A DNA stretch of 64,000 nucleotides, taken from assembly GCF_026212465.1 (NCBI RefSeq), contig NC_080058.1, positions 15,746,587-15,810,586 of the forward strand, given 5' to 3'. Every line of letters begins with the position of its first letter. Within the stretch, counting starts at the first letter, position 1. A program made the translations under genes and the position numbers. Below the pieces are notes generated by a model. The model was given only the letters and a program-made list of their open reading frames with translations. It was not told the DNA's origin and did no database searches. Source of the DNA: Amaranthus tricolor. Its lineage: Eukaryota; Streptophyta; Magnoliopsida; Caryophyllales; Amaranthaceae. Shown here in pieces: positions 37,855 to 48,291 of the stretch.

Positions 37855-38060
37855 GAACCGATGGTCCGACCCGCCCGTCCCGTGAGTTGGAACCGCCGGA
37901 ACCGCCTCATGAACCGCTAAGGAACCGTTTGGAACCGCCCGGAACCGGAACCGGAACCGGAACCGGAACCGTTCGCGACAGGTTCCAAATGGAACCGGAA
38001 CCGGGTGGAACCGGAACCAGATGGAACCGGAACGGAACCGGACCAACCCGGACCGTGGCC
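37855..38060. repeat. Right subterminal GGAACC-type hexamer array of the hAT element
   Basis: It is the same hexamer as at the left end (ggaaccggaacc runs around 37930-38040), shorter and arranged towards the right terminal repeat. ORFs through it are compositional artefacts. Confidence 0.85.
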
Positions 38061-38263
38061 ATGCCTAAATATAACTAATAATTAATGAAAAAATAAAACT
38101 TTTATCACCTAATTAGCTTCTAGCCACCACAAAATTATTTCGGATATTTTTTTTATTATTTTAAACATAAATGATAATATAGAGTGGAAAAACGCGGGCT
38201 GCATCTCGTCTATTTCAATATTTTGGTTTCCTTTTCCATGATTTCATCAGAAGTTTCAAAATA

Positions 38264-38713
38264 GGAAAAATTACCCTGAATAATACGAACTTTCACTTAT
38301 TTTCCTACAATAATACGAACTTTCAATTAACCATGAATAATACGAACTTTGATACATATTTCCCGCTGGCATACCATTTTACCTGTTACCGGTAAACTTA
38401 CTCATTCCTTAAAATTTTTTTTTTGGCTAATAAAACTAAGTAAGAAGAATTACCCTGAATAATACGAACTTTCACTGATTTTCCTACAATAATACGAACT
38501 TTCAATTAACTATAAATAAAATACGAACTTTGATACATATTTCCCGCTAGCATAATGAAGAAATGGGGAATTTACCGTTTCTCCAGGTAAAGAACCGGTT
38601 AGGTATGCTAGCGGAAAATATGTATCAAAGTTCGTATTATTCATGGTTAATTGAAAGTTCGTATTATTGTAGGAAAATCAGTGAAAGTTCGTATTATTCA
38701 GGGTAATTTTTCC
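38264..38713. mobile_element. 450-bp foldback MITE with 9-bp target duplication TTCAAAATA (MULE-type)
   Basis: The left end reads GGAAAAATTACCCTGAATAA and the right end is its exact reverse complement. TTCAAAATA flanks both sides (38255-38263, 38714-38722), fitting Mutator-type non-autonomous elements. Each arm is about 110 bp and contains three spaced copies of 'aatacgaactttc'-type words, ending at 'acatatttcccgct(g/a)gcat'. The left arm is present twice, at 38264-38377 and again from about 38446 to 38552, whereas the right arm occurs once (about 38605-38713). There is no coding capacity. Confidence 0.85.
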
Positions 38714-38766
38714 TTCAAAATATAAACTTTAAATTAAGTTACTATAGTTAATTTAGCTAGATTTAA

Positions 38767-39002
38767 TACTTATCAATCTGTCTCCTTTGAATTGCATCAA
38801 AGAGGATTTAGTTTATTTTTACGAAAGTGGTAATAAATGAAAAAAGAGAAGGAATTATGTGGATAAAATTAAAATAACATTAAAATACATAGATGAGATT
38901 AAAAGAAAGTGGTGGGCAATTATCCAAAAATAGATATGATGCAAATTAAGTGGGACGTACCAAAATGGAAAATAATGCAAATTCAATGCGACGGAGGGAG
39001 TA
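38767..39002. mobile_element. Possible Stowaway-like MITE
   Basis: The right end 'gcgacggagggagta' is the typical reversed Stowaway end (TACTCCCTCCGT). The left end 'tacttatcaatctgtctcc' is a decayed version followed by 'tttgaattgcatcaa', complementary in style to the right subterminal 'ttgatgcaa' region. The dinucleotide TA is at both borders. The left match is poor, hence moderate confidence. Confidence 0.45.
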
Positions 39003-39113
39003 AAACCTAAAATAAAATTAAAACCTAAAATTTTAATCTAAAAGAAATAAATTATTAAATAAAAATAAAGAACTTAGGAATAATCAAAATAAAATTTAGA
39101 AATGAAAACTTAG

Positions 39114-40084
39114 TTAGAAATAAGTAAACGAAACGATAATTGAATTTGTCAAAATATTTAAGATTAAGAAAAAGGGACTATTACAGTAATAATCCACCCT
39201 AGTTGAGGGTATACCAACTTTTACGGGCAGAACTGCTTCAGAACCATAGACCAATGCAAGAAAAAAGGAGTATGAACTATCGCATCTTTTATTGTTGTAA
39301 GGCTGGCCCATAGGATGCCTGGGAATTCTTCATCCCAAGTGCCTTTTTCCCCTTCTCTTTTCTTTTTGAGGCCGTTCAAAATTTCCTTATTAGCTGATTC
39401 GACTTGGTCATTAGTTTGTGGACGAGACACAGAATTGAATCGGATCTAGATATTGTCTTTGTCACAATATTCGACGATATTCTTACTGATGAATGTCGTC
39501 CATTATCCATGATGATGACTGGGGATGCCATACCTTGTTATGATGTTACGCCATATGAACTGACATACTTGCTTATCTGTAATGGAACTGAGTGCTTCTG
39601 CTTCCACATACTTGGAGAAATAATCGATGACCACAATAATGAACTCTCTTTGTCCCTTAGCTTGCGGGAAGGGACCAAGAAGATCTATACCCCACTTGTC
39701 AAATGGCAAGACTGCTTGGATAGGTGTAAGGTAGTTCGATGGTTTCAATTTACCTTTGAAAAGTGTTGATATTTGGGGCAGCGATTTATCAATTTTTTCG
39801 GCTTTATTCCTGAGAGAAGGCCAGTAGTATCCACTTCTCAGGACTTTGCTTATAACAGTTCGAACGCCTTTGTGGATTCTGCACCCACCTTCGTGTATTT
39901 CATGAAGGATATAATTCCCTTCTTCAGGGGTTACACACTTTAAGAGAGGGTGTGTATACGAATTTCTGTAGAGAATTCCTTCGTGAAACTCGAACCATTT
40001 CACCTTCTTTTGGAGGAGCTTTGCTCGACTCTCATTTCTGGTAAGAGTTTGTTCTGCAGATATTGGATATATGGTTCCATCCAT
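39114..40084 (-). pseudogene. Tat-type integrase, frameshifted
   Basis: The frame 40084-39503 reads the zinc-binding region (HEIHEGGCRIHKGVRTVISK, then YYWPSLRNKA) and the catalytic core (KWGIDLLGPFPQAKGQREFI and VVIDYFSKYVEAEAL) with the first catalytic Asp. Near 39503 the frame breaks just after RYGIPSHHHG. It continues at 39430 with SRPQTNDQVESANKEILNGL, holding the catalytic Glu, and ends at 39114-39250 with LVYGSEAVLPVKVGIP. The second catalytic Asp falls in the broken junction. In the second zinc pair, ISTLFKG stands where Cys residues are expected, a further sign of decay. Confidence 0.8.
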
Positions 40085-40556
40085 GTCTCTGATCTGTCAA
40101 TTGATGAGACCATAAAGCTGATGTTGGGGTTCGGAAATACTTCCCAGATATTATCACGAGCCTCTGATGTTTCGGCTGAGCTTGCCAGTCTTGCCAAAGA
40201 GTCAACTTGTACATTTTCTGATCTTGGAACATAAGCCAGTATGAATTTGTCAAATTTCTTCACAAATTCCTCTACATGTTGCAAGTACATTTTCATGCTA
40301 TCATCTTTAGCTTCAAATTCCCCGTTCACTTGTCCGACAATCAATTGGGAATCGGAAAAAGTGGATAAGAACCTAGCTCTAGCTTAAAAACATATTTTTA
40401 GCCCAAGAAGCAGCGATTCATATTCGGCTTCATTGTTAGAAGCTGCGAATTCAAATCTAACTTCTCTTTCCATATGGACCCCAGCAGAAGATATGATAGG
40501 TAGGTCTGCCCCACTTGTAGATTTCGTGGAGGATCCATCCACGTAAAGTTTTCATT
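39990..40556 (-). pseudogene. Second (archaeal-type) RNase H of the Tat element
   Basis: The minus strand reads KLYVDGSSTKSTSGAD (first Asp), FAASNNEAEYESLLLGLKI (Glu), a stop, then STFSDSQLIVGQVNGEFEAK (Asp) and RSENVQVDSLARLAS (last Asp). The four acidic metal ligands of RNase HI are all present, although a stop near 40385 interrupts the frame. This extra domain sits between the ordinary RNase H and integrase and is known from Tat elements. Confidence 0.8.
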
Positions 40557-40557
40557 C

Positions 40558-41836
40558 CTAGTTAGGATCATTAGGACAGGGACTACTACTTTCAGCTATG
40601 AAATCGGCCAAGGCTTGAGCTTTGATCGCGGTACATGGCTCATATCCAATCCCAAAATCTGCCAGTTGGTTTGCCCAATCGGTTAAGCGGCTTGATTGAT
40701 TTTTTCTTTCAAGAATCTTCTTCAAAGGTTGGCTTGTTCTTACTATGATTTGATGTGATTGGAAGTAGGGTTTTAGTTTTCTACTTGCCATCACCACTGC
40801 AAATAAAAATTTTTCAACTTCGTTGTAGTTGCCTTCTGAGCCAGCGTGACTTATGTAGTACACGGGTAGTTGTTTCTTTTCTCTTTCAGCAATCAATACC
40901 CCCAACAAAGACTATTCCAAAACAGAGACATATAAAACTAAGGTTTCTCCATTGATAAGGGAAACTAGTTTTGGCAGAGAAGCTAAATATTCCTTCAATT
41001 GGTTGAAGGATTCTTCGGCCTCATTTGTCCATTCAAACTTCATTTGCTTGAGGGTTTTAAAGAAGGGGGATCATTTGTCTGCTAATTTGGACATGAATCT
41101 CCCTAGAGCTGCAACACATCCTGTTAGCTTTGGGACTTCCAAAACTGATTTTGGAGATTTCATGTCCAATATTGTGCGAATCTTGTCAGGATTCGCTTCA
41201 ATATCTCTTACGTCTACGAGAAAACCAAGAAATTTCCCTCCAGTGCCTCCAAACACACATTTATTAGGATTGAGTCGCATTTGATGGTTGCGAAGGGTCA
41301 TGAATGTTTCGCGTAGATCTGCGACGTGTTCAGATGTTTGTTTGCTTTTTGTGATCATATCATCTACATATACCTCCAAGTTTCTGCCTATCTGGGACTG
41401 AAAGACTTTGTTAAGCATCCTCTGATATGTCCTGCATTTTTTAATCCAAAGGGCATAATCGTATAGCAATATACACCGACATTTGTAATAAATGTCGTGT
41501 GAGGCTGATCTTCTAGGGCTAAATGAATTTGATGGTAAGCCGCATTAGCGTCCATAAAGCTCAAAAGGGCATGGCCTGCCGTTGAATCCACTAAGTGATC
41601 TATTTTGGGAAGAGGATAATCATTTTTAGGGAATGCTTTGTTTAGATATGTGAAGTGAATGCACATTCTCCACTTCCCATTTGGCTTTTTCACAAGAACG
41701 ACATTAGAAAGCCAATCTAAATACTTGCATTCTCGAATGAATCCGGCTTTTAGTAGTTACTCCACCTCTTCTTTGGCGGCTTTAATTCTCTCTTTCACTT
41801 GATGTTGTAGTTTTTGTTTAACTGGCTTGTAGCCGG
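40558..41836 (-). pseudogene. Tat reverse transcriptase and first RNase H, frameshifted
   Basis: From about 41836 leftwards, a decayed start (WLS-VVLVKKPNGKW region) leads into KKPNGKWRMCIHFTYLNKAF, LPKIDHLVDSTAGHALLSFM with the first catalytic Asp of RT, and YTIMPFGLKNAG. After a shift near 41400 comes RNLEVYVDDMITKSKQTSEH with the YVDD motif, then LNPNKCVFGGTGGKFLGFLV and thumb sequence to 41071. The RNase H part (40908-40558) reads QLPVYYISHAGSEGNYNEVE, RKLKPYFQSHQIIVRT and SSRLTDWANQLADFGIGYEP. At least three frame breaks are present. Confidence 0.8.
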
Positions 41837-41839
41837 GCT

Positions 41840-42714
41840 TTATATAAGCTTATGACCCATAACACTTGGTGGTATACCAGGCATTTCATCCACAGAAAAA
41901 GCAAAGATGTCACCGAACTCGGTTATAGTGGCCAAGACGTCGTGTCTTATTGTTTCTGAAAGGTTTTTACCTATTTTAATTGATCTTCCTTCAAATATTT
42001 CTACCTCTTCATGTTGCTCAACGGGGCAAGTCCTTTCACGCGTATTTAGGGTGTCCACGTACACACTCATGATGGAGGGAGGTTTTTCTTCTCTTTTCCT
42101 CATGGAGGGAATACCAGAAGTTCATTCTTGTTTTAAGGTTTTAATGAGGCATTGACGGGCCATTACTTGATCTCCCTTTAGAATCCGACTTGTCCATCAT
42201 CCTGTTCAAATTGCAGTAAGAGTTGCTGAGGGAAGATTGCGGCTATAATTTTGTTTATGAGGGGGAGCTCCATGATGGCGTTGTATAGAAACTTCAAGTC
42301 TACTACAGTGAATCGAATAGGCATTGTTCGACAATTGCCTCTTCCTCCGATTCGTACAAGGAGTATGATAGTTCCCAAAGGTAGGACTTGATTACCCCCA
42401 AACCTGATTAGTGGTTTATCTAGGGGTTGCAAGTATTTTTCTTCAAACTTCATTTTCTTAAGACACTCTATCGTTATAAGGTCGGGGGTACTTCTGGTAT
42501 CTACCAACACTCACTTAACCTTCATTTGCCTAATCTTAATTGTAACCACTAAAGGATCAGTGTGCGGTTGTTGCAATGGCTGGGAAGTATTGGCATCAAA
42601 CTTCATGATGGGCTCTCCTGATGTAGTTTTCGGTGGTCCTTTGAGCAGGGTGTGAACACTATTTCTTGCGGCTTGAATAGTGGGGTATTCTTCGGAATAT
42701 CCACCAAATATCAT
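41840..42714 (-). pseudogene. Tat aspartic protease and flanking linker
   Basis: The 42510-42178 frame begins MLVDTRSTPDLITIECLKKM, matching the LVDTGSS…L active-site context but with Arg in place of the essential Gly of D-T-G. It continues with QPLDKPLIRFGGNQVLPLGT and YNAIMELPLINKI. The upstream frame (42714-42511) and downstream frame (42103-41840, with PVEQHEEVEIFEGRSIKIGK and GIPPSVMGHKLI) are the usual Tat linkers before and after the protease. Both are separated from it by stops. The protease would be inactive. Confidence 0.75.
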
Positions 42715-42789
42715 GTTGATAGTTCCTTGAGTGTTGGAACTTTCCCTTCTTCTAGCTTCTTCCCTCTTGGGAAATCTATGTCTTGGATT

Positions 42790-43863
42790 CTAAGATCGCC
42801 TTTCAGTGTCGTTTCTTGTGCCATATTCCTTCCGATTCATGAACCGTTCCAACTTCCCATCTTCAGCGAGCTGGTGCAGGACATGCTTGAGTTCCCAACA
42901 TTGGGCTAAGTTATGACTGTGTTCTTTGTGGTAGTCACACCATAAGTTGTAGTTGCGACGATCATAAGGGGTAGTACTGGGAGGTAGAGCCGATAACTTG
43001 TCCCGGATAGAAAAGAATATATCTTTTCTATTTATATTAAACATTAAATCATTACCTCCGTCAAGCAGATTTCTTGCTCTGGGTTCTCCTTCTGTGACAT
43101 ATACGTGTTTGGATCTTGGAGGACCCATATCTGATGGTGGGTCTAGATGACGTGGCAGATAACTTCTATCCCTCCTTGACGAGTATTCCTCCCTATTTCT
43201 GGAGGAATGATTGGAAGTTCCCAGATCCGTTTTATCTGGCTTCCTCTTTTTGAAGCCATGTGCCTGACGTATTTCAGAGGTCGTGACATAGCTTTGACAC
43301 TACTTCATGGCATCCGCATATGTCTTCACTTGACTCTCAATCAATTGGAACTTTAATTTTTGAGCTTTCATTCCGTTGATTAGGGGTTCAAAGCGACCGA
43401 CTCTTCTAAGTTTGTTACTTCCAACACAACTTCATGAAATTTCTTCAAGTATGCGGATATGGATTCTCCTTCCAACAAGGTTATGCTGAGCAGGTGGAAG
43501 TTCGATTTTTCTTGCCTTGTGGAGGCTACAAAAATGGCCCAAAAACATGGCTTCTAATTGGGCGAAAGAGTTTATGCTTCCCACCGAGAGTGAAGTATAC
43601 CATATTAAGGCTACACTTGTAAGAGTAGTTGGCAAGAATTTGCATAACAGTGTCGGATCCATGGTATATAATAACATCGAGTTTTTATATGCCATTATGT
43701 GTTCTTCTAGACATGACGTTCCGTCAAAACCCGCCATATTTAGAAATTTAATTTTTGCTGGATTGGAAGTAGCTAATATTTCAGCGGCCAGCGGGGAGTT
43801 TATCAACATAGAGGCCTCAGGTGGGCCTCCTCGTCTGAACTCATCCCGCGGCGTTATCAACTA
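42790..43863 (-). pseudogene. Tat gag, C-terminal two thirds
   Basis: The 43860-43432 frame reads ITPRDEFRRGGPPEAS, LNMAGFDGTSCLEEHIMAYK and FLPTTLTSVALIWYTSL, the retrotransposon gag core, then is lost by a frameshift. The 43128-42790 frame reads RRNYNLWCDYHKEHSHNLAQ followed by CWELKHVLHQLAEDGKLERF, a CCHC-like zinc knuckle (C-x2-YH…H…C) that binds RNA. The start of the gene lies beyond the inserted copia element at 54811-55312. Confidence 0.8.
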
Positions 43864-43869
43864 GACCCT

Positions 43870-45289
43870 TGTTGACTCAATTAGGAACGGAAACAGCAAC
43901 AAGAGGGGGGGTGAATTGTTGTTGTTGCTAGTTTAAGCGTTTATGCCCTGTTTTTGCGGAATTGAGTAAATTAAATAAAGCTTAAAATTAGAGCAAAATA
44001 ATAAAAGAGACACACGATTTTTACGTGGAAACCTTCTGGGCCTAAACAGAAGGAAAAACCACGATCCCTCGGGATTTCTAAAAACTCCACTATGTTTAAG
44101 GCAATTAGTTACAATTACAATAAACACCATACTTCACTAGAAGCGAATCTACTAGGCCAACTCTTCTCTCTCAAATTGCTTTACTCAAAGCAACAAACTT
44201 AGCTTCACTAAAAGCTAAACTCCTCAATAGCTTCACTCAAAGCTATTAAATTCCCCCTTAGACTCACCCGAGTCTAATTACATGTACTCACAAAAACCCT
44301 TACAAAAGGAATGAAATTCTCTAAAATAAATCAATGAGTTGCACAAGAAAATATTATAAATTAATTGGCATTTTTTATAAAGCAAAATATTTCTTGTAGA
44401 ATTTCCAAAAATAATCGCATGTAAAATAACAAAGTTTATACGTTTTTTTCAATGCATGCGCTTAGGAACAACCGAGTTCATTAGCTATATATAAAAATAA
44501 AATCTCTGAAAATAGAAAAATATTCCATTCCATTATTCCCTATCAAAAGATCATAGGAATGATGTGGAATAAACTACCAAACGGTTCTTTCCACAAGCCT
44601 TGAATAAATCAAACATACGGTTAAAGCAATAGTAACCGTTGTTCCCTAATAATAACCGTTGTTCCCTTAAGCAGCAGTTTCTTCAGCAGTTTCTGTTCTA
44701 GTACTAACTGCTGTAACGTTTTTGCTATTTTTAGAAACGGTTATACTTAATAAAACTAGACATGATAACCTATTATCATAAGTAAATATCGGTTAAAAAT
44801 AATAGCTAAGACCCATTCAACAACCATTATTTCTATTTTTAGCAAATCCAATATTTACTAAAAATAGATCCTAAAATAAAGGATCTTTATTTGGAAATTC
44901 ATACGAAAAGAAATTTTTAGAAAACTTTTTGCCAATTAGCTATAATAAATAAATGCAACAAATTAATTTAAATACATTAACTAAAAAATAAAAATCAGAA
45001 TTTATTAGTTAACGTAGGCTGACTTTGGTTAGGGAACAGTGCGCTGTTTCCAGAATCCAGTTTTGCTAGAACATCCAACTTAGGAACAGTAGACCTGCTG
45101 TCTCCATTTTACATCCCAAGTGATAAACTCTTCTAACATCTCTTGAATCCTTTTGACACGTATATTCCCACGAACAAAGCCATAGGTACTATCAACGATC
45201 ATAACTATAATCGGATATCGACCAGCACACAATCTCTAAACACATATTTGCTTAAGTGTAGTCATTATCAAAACTCAAGAGGTCCAACA
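43870..45289 (-). repeat. 3' LTR of the SIRE-like element (1,420 bp)
   Basis: Runs from TGTTGACTCAATTAGGAACG to …CTCAAGAGGTCCAACA on the + strand and matches 53387-54805 along its whole length. On the minus strand a TATA-like 'tatatagc' word lies near 44490. Confidence 0.95.
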
Positions 45290-45290
45290 A

Positions 45291-45303
45291 ATTCCCCCTT
45301 TTT
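45291..45303 (-). promoter_or_regulatory. Polypurine tract of the SIRE-like element
   Basis: The minus strand reads AAAAAGGGGGAAT directly before the 3' LTR, the expected primer for plus-strand DNA synthesis. A similar tract (aaaagggggaata, near 45840-45852) lies about 550 bp upstream. Confidence 0.8.
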
Positions 45304-46136
45304 GATGATGACAAACTTTTAAACAAACTTAAACACAATAGAGTAAACCAATGTTGAAGAGCATGTTAGAGATCAAAACAACTCTTCTTAACTTATATAA
45401 TATAATTCACCAAACATATCTTGAATCAAATTACTCTAAAAATAAACATAACAAAAACTCATACAATTTCAGCATAAAACTTAAACAATGATGTAAAATG
45501 ATCAGAGCTTAAAAGAAACTTAAAAAACAGAACAGATACATCCAAAACAAGTTCAAAACAATCATCATGTATAATCAAATCATAATCAGAGCTTCAATGT
45601 ATAAACAAAAGATGTTAACTATATACTGACAATAGATTAGCTATATTTTGACAGTCAAAGCCTAAGCTATATTTTGACAATCAGAGCAAAATTAGCAAGC
45701 AAACAACAATCATCAGCAGCATACAGCCAAACAGCCTTAGTTCAGAGATCATGAAGCATAATCTTAATCCTAAAGTCCAACATAATAGATTTAATCAGAG
45801 CTAAGCATACTCAAGCATTATTTAAGTTTGTGTCAAATATTCCCCCTTTTGACATCATTCAAAAAGAATTGGAGCAATCAAACCACAGCACTAAGCATAT
45901 AGACATAGTCAAAGAGAGAATAAGGATGCACAAAGTAAAAAGCAGTAACAATGAATGCAAACAAGATCAGCTATGATCAATCGTCACAGATAGTTAGTAG
46001 CATAAAGGAAATTGTTTAACATATTATCATTGTTAAAGAATGTACCCCAGCTGGTACCCAAAAAAAACATAAAAAGATTGCTTGATAATAGATATGGTTG
46101 CAACAAATAAGAAAATATGATGATTATCAAGAGAAA
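45304..46136 (-). other. Non-coding region between the extra ORF and the 3' LTR
   Basis: A-rich sequence with no ORF above background. It carries a second polypurine-like tract near 45845. Spacers of this kind are usual near the 3' end of SIRE elements. Confidence 0.6.
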
Positions 46137-47765
46137 TTAAGATGCAGGAGCTTCATCATCTATGTATTCTGTTTCCACCTCCACTGTGTCAAGCTTGGCC
46201 CCCAAACGTGCTTCCATTTGGTCCATTTGAGCAGAGAGTGAGGCTATGGAGACACGAATTTCATCGTCAAAAACAAGGAAGCTTGTCTGCAATTCTGTGA
46301 GTTTTAGGAGAATGGAGGATAGAGGGGTTGTAGGAACTGTAGTGTCACCTAAACCTAGATTTGCTGATGTGTGTACTGGTGGTGGTGATGATGGTATAGG
46401 TGACTGTGGTGGTGAAAATGGTTGTATTGACGACTGTGGTGGTGAAGAAAAATTATGGAATGATGGTGTGGCATGTTTAGGTGAGGAAGGATGGCTTGGT
46501 TCAACTGTTGTATATGAGGTTGAGTCATCATCAATAATAACAACATGTTTCTTTCCTTTGGATGCTAGCCTACGACTCTTCCTAAGATTTGAACCAGGTA
46601 AGGAACTTTCCTCATCTTTTTCTTCTTCTTCCTCCACAGCATCCTTCACAGGTTCCTTCTCAACTTTCCCCTTACAAGAATTTTCCTCCTGTTCCTCCTC
46701 AGAATGCTCCTCTGCCTTCTCAGTGGCAGAGGGAACAGACTCATGTTCCTCCTTATTTACTTCCTCTTCCTTAACATTTTCTTCATTTTCTTCTTCATTT
46801 GTGCCCTCAGATTGTTCAGAGATATTCTCAAGGGTCCCTTTTGCATTCAATCTAAGATGCAAGAGTTTCAAACACTTAACACCTACTTTGTTATTTGGAC
46901 CCATGGGATAATTTGGACCATCAAGAGGAACACCCAACTTCATAAATATCCATGTTAACAATCCACCATATCCTAACACATTACGCTTAAAAATATAATC
47001 ATTCAAGTGACAAATCATCAAAGAGGGAAAATTAATTTTGATGTTATTAGCCATACAATATATTAACGTCGCATCCCTTAAACTAACCTCACTTCTTTTA
47101 GATGTGCGATGCAGAATAAATCGTCTTGCTATATTGTATAACAACTTGTGCATTGGTGACAGCACATTGTGACTAACCTTTCCTCTTTTCTCTTTTATCC
47201 CTAGAAACTTCCAAACTACCTTCTCATTTATCCCAGAAAAATTGATTTTTGATCCAACAACATATATATCAAATCCAGTGGATGGGACACCTAACCACCC
47301 TCTTAAAATCAAACTATTAAATTCAATTTTAATCCCCTTAACAACACTAGTACAAACGCCATGGTCAAAAGAAAAATTTGAAATAAACTCGCGCATCAAG
47401 TTGGGATACATTGGATTACAACAGTGTTCTGTCATTAAAGATTCCCAAAATTGATTTTGCAAAATGGCGTGAAATTTAGGAAAGAAATTGGATTCATACC
47501 ATTGTTTGTCTAGCCCGAAACCAACAATCATTTCTTTGGATATCTCCTCAGTACTAACTGGAACAACAACTTTTGCCCTTTTTGAAGATGATTTCTTTAC
47601 TGTAGAGTCCCTCTCTCTCTTTTTGGTTTCATGCACTCCAGAGGCAACCGGGGTTTCCTGTTGCTTTCTTGATGAGGACTCAGTTTCGGTAATGAGAGGT
47701 GTTGGATGGATGATTTGTAGAGGTTTGGGTTGCTTCATCTTTGGTGTCTGATTCTTGGTTTTCAT
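46137..47765 (-). CDS. Intact extra ORF in the env-like position of the SIRE-like element (542 aa)
   Basis: The ATG at 47765 (MKTKNQTPKMKQPKPLQIIH) opens an uninterrupted frame. A basic segment (KKRERDSTVKKSSSKRAKVV, about residues 45-65) looks like a nuclear localisation signal. A central region of about 200 residues (FWESLMTEHCCNPMYPNLMR, VKGIKIEFNSLILRGWLGVP, IARRFILHRTSKRSEVSLRD, LLTWIFMKLGVPLDGPNYPM) resembles the 'putative plant transposon protein' domain found in many plant repeats. A long Glu-rich segment, a basic patch (LRKSRRLASKGKK), a Ser/Pro-rich stretch and a C-terminal coiled-coil-like segment follow. There is no signal peptide or clear membrane helix, so it is not an obvious envelope. 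It is in sense with gag-pol, about 530 bp after pol. Function unknown. Confidence 0.8.
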   Translation of the reverse strand: MKTKNQTPKMKQPKPLQIIHPTPLITETESSSRKQQETPVASGVHETKKRERDSTVKKSSSKRAKVVVPVSTEEISKEMIVGFGLDKQWYESNFFPKFHAILQNQFWESLMTEHCCNPMYPNLMREFISNFSFDHGVCTSVVKGIKIEFNSLILRGWLGVPSTGFDIYVVGSKINFSGINEKVVWKFLGIKEKRGKVSHNVLSPMHKLLYNIARRFILHRTSKRSEVSLRDATLIYCMANNIKINFPSLMICHLNDYIFKRNVLGYGGLLTWIFMKLGVPLDGPNYPMGPNNKVGVKCLKLLHLRLNAKGTLENISEQSEGTNEEENEENVKEEEVNKEEHESVPSATEKAEEHSEEEQEENSCKGKVEKEPVKDAVEEEEEKDEESSLPGSNLRKSRRLASKGKKHVVIIDDDSTSYTTVEPSHPSSPKHATPSFHNFSSPPQSSIQPFSPPQSPIPSSPPPVHTSANLGLGDTTVPTTPLSSILLKLTELQTSFLVFDDEIRVSIASLSAQMDQMEARLGAKLDTVEVETEYIDDEAPAS

Positions 47766-48291
47766 GGTTATTTGAAGAATCAAGAAAAAGAAAAGGCAAG
47801 AATGAAGTAATGAAATATAATTGAAGGCGGTTTTGAAATGCAGTGAGTTGAAGACGGTTTTGAGAGTGAAATTGAAGATGAAATGATGGATTTGACGTGA
47901 GAGAGTGGCTTTAATAAGTATGAGGTGACGGTTACTTTAATGAATTTTGGTGCTTCATTGTTCTTGTTTAGGTATATGGACACAGAAAGTGAAATGGAAA
48001 CAGACGAATTTAGTGAAGAACTATGATGATTTAACTCCCGCTATTTTAATGGAAATTGCTGGGTAAATATATATTAAATATTATGAAATTTTTATGAAGA
48101 TGAAAAATAGAAATTTTATGCTACTATAATCTGAACAAATCAAACAAGCAATCATATGAGCATTCACAGTATATACTTTTAAATGGTGCGTACCTGATCC
48201 TTTCGATAATCGATTTTTCAATCAAGATTTTGTGATTGATCGACCTTTTCAATTTTCATTCTGACTTTAGGGATCACATATGTCACTCACT
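47766..48291 (-). other. Spacer between pol and the extra ORF
   Basis: No coding motif is seen. It probably contains signals for expression of the downstream ORF. The small frame at 47780-47983 lacks conserved features. Confidence 0.5.

Larger units (their letters stand above)
34558..38067 (+). mobile_element. Complete hAT transposon, 3.51 kb, 8-bp target duplication AATATAAC
   Basis: The element begins TAGGCATGGCCACGG and ends CCGTGGCCATGCCTA, a perfect 15-bp inverted repeat. AATATAAC lies directly outside both ends (34550-34557 and 38068-38075), the 8-bp duplication diagnostic of hAT. Both sub-ends are GC-rich arrays of a GGAACC-type hexamer. A single transposase gene with an open frame fills the middle. 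Intact ends, an exact duplication and an unbroken frame together suggest a recent insertion that may still be mobile or serve as a source. Confidence 0.95.

Noticed and set aside
46246..46911. 221-codon + strand frame opposite the SIRE extra ORF
   Set aside because: It is a mirror of the acidic low-complexity segment of the real minus-strand ORF (Ser/Phe-rich).
46137..47765. Retroviral-type envelope protein
   Set aside because: The position is env-like, but there is no signal peptide, transmembrane helix or cleavage site; I left the function open.
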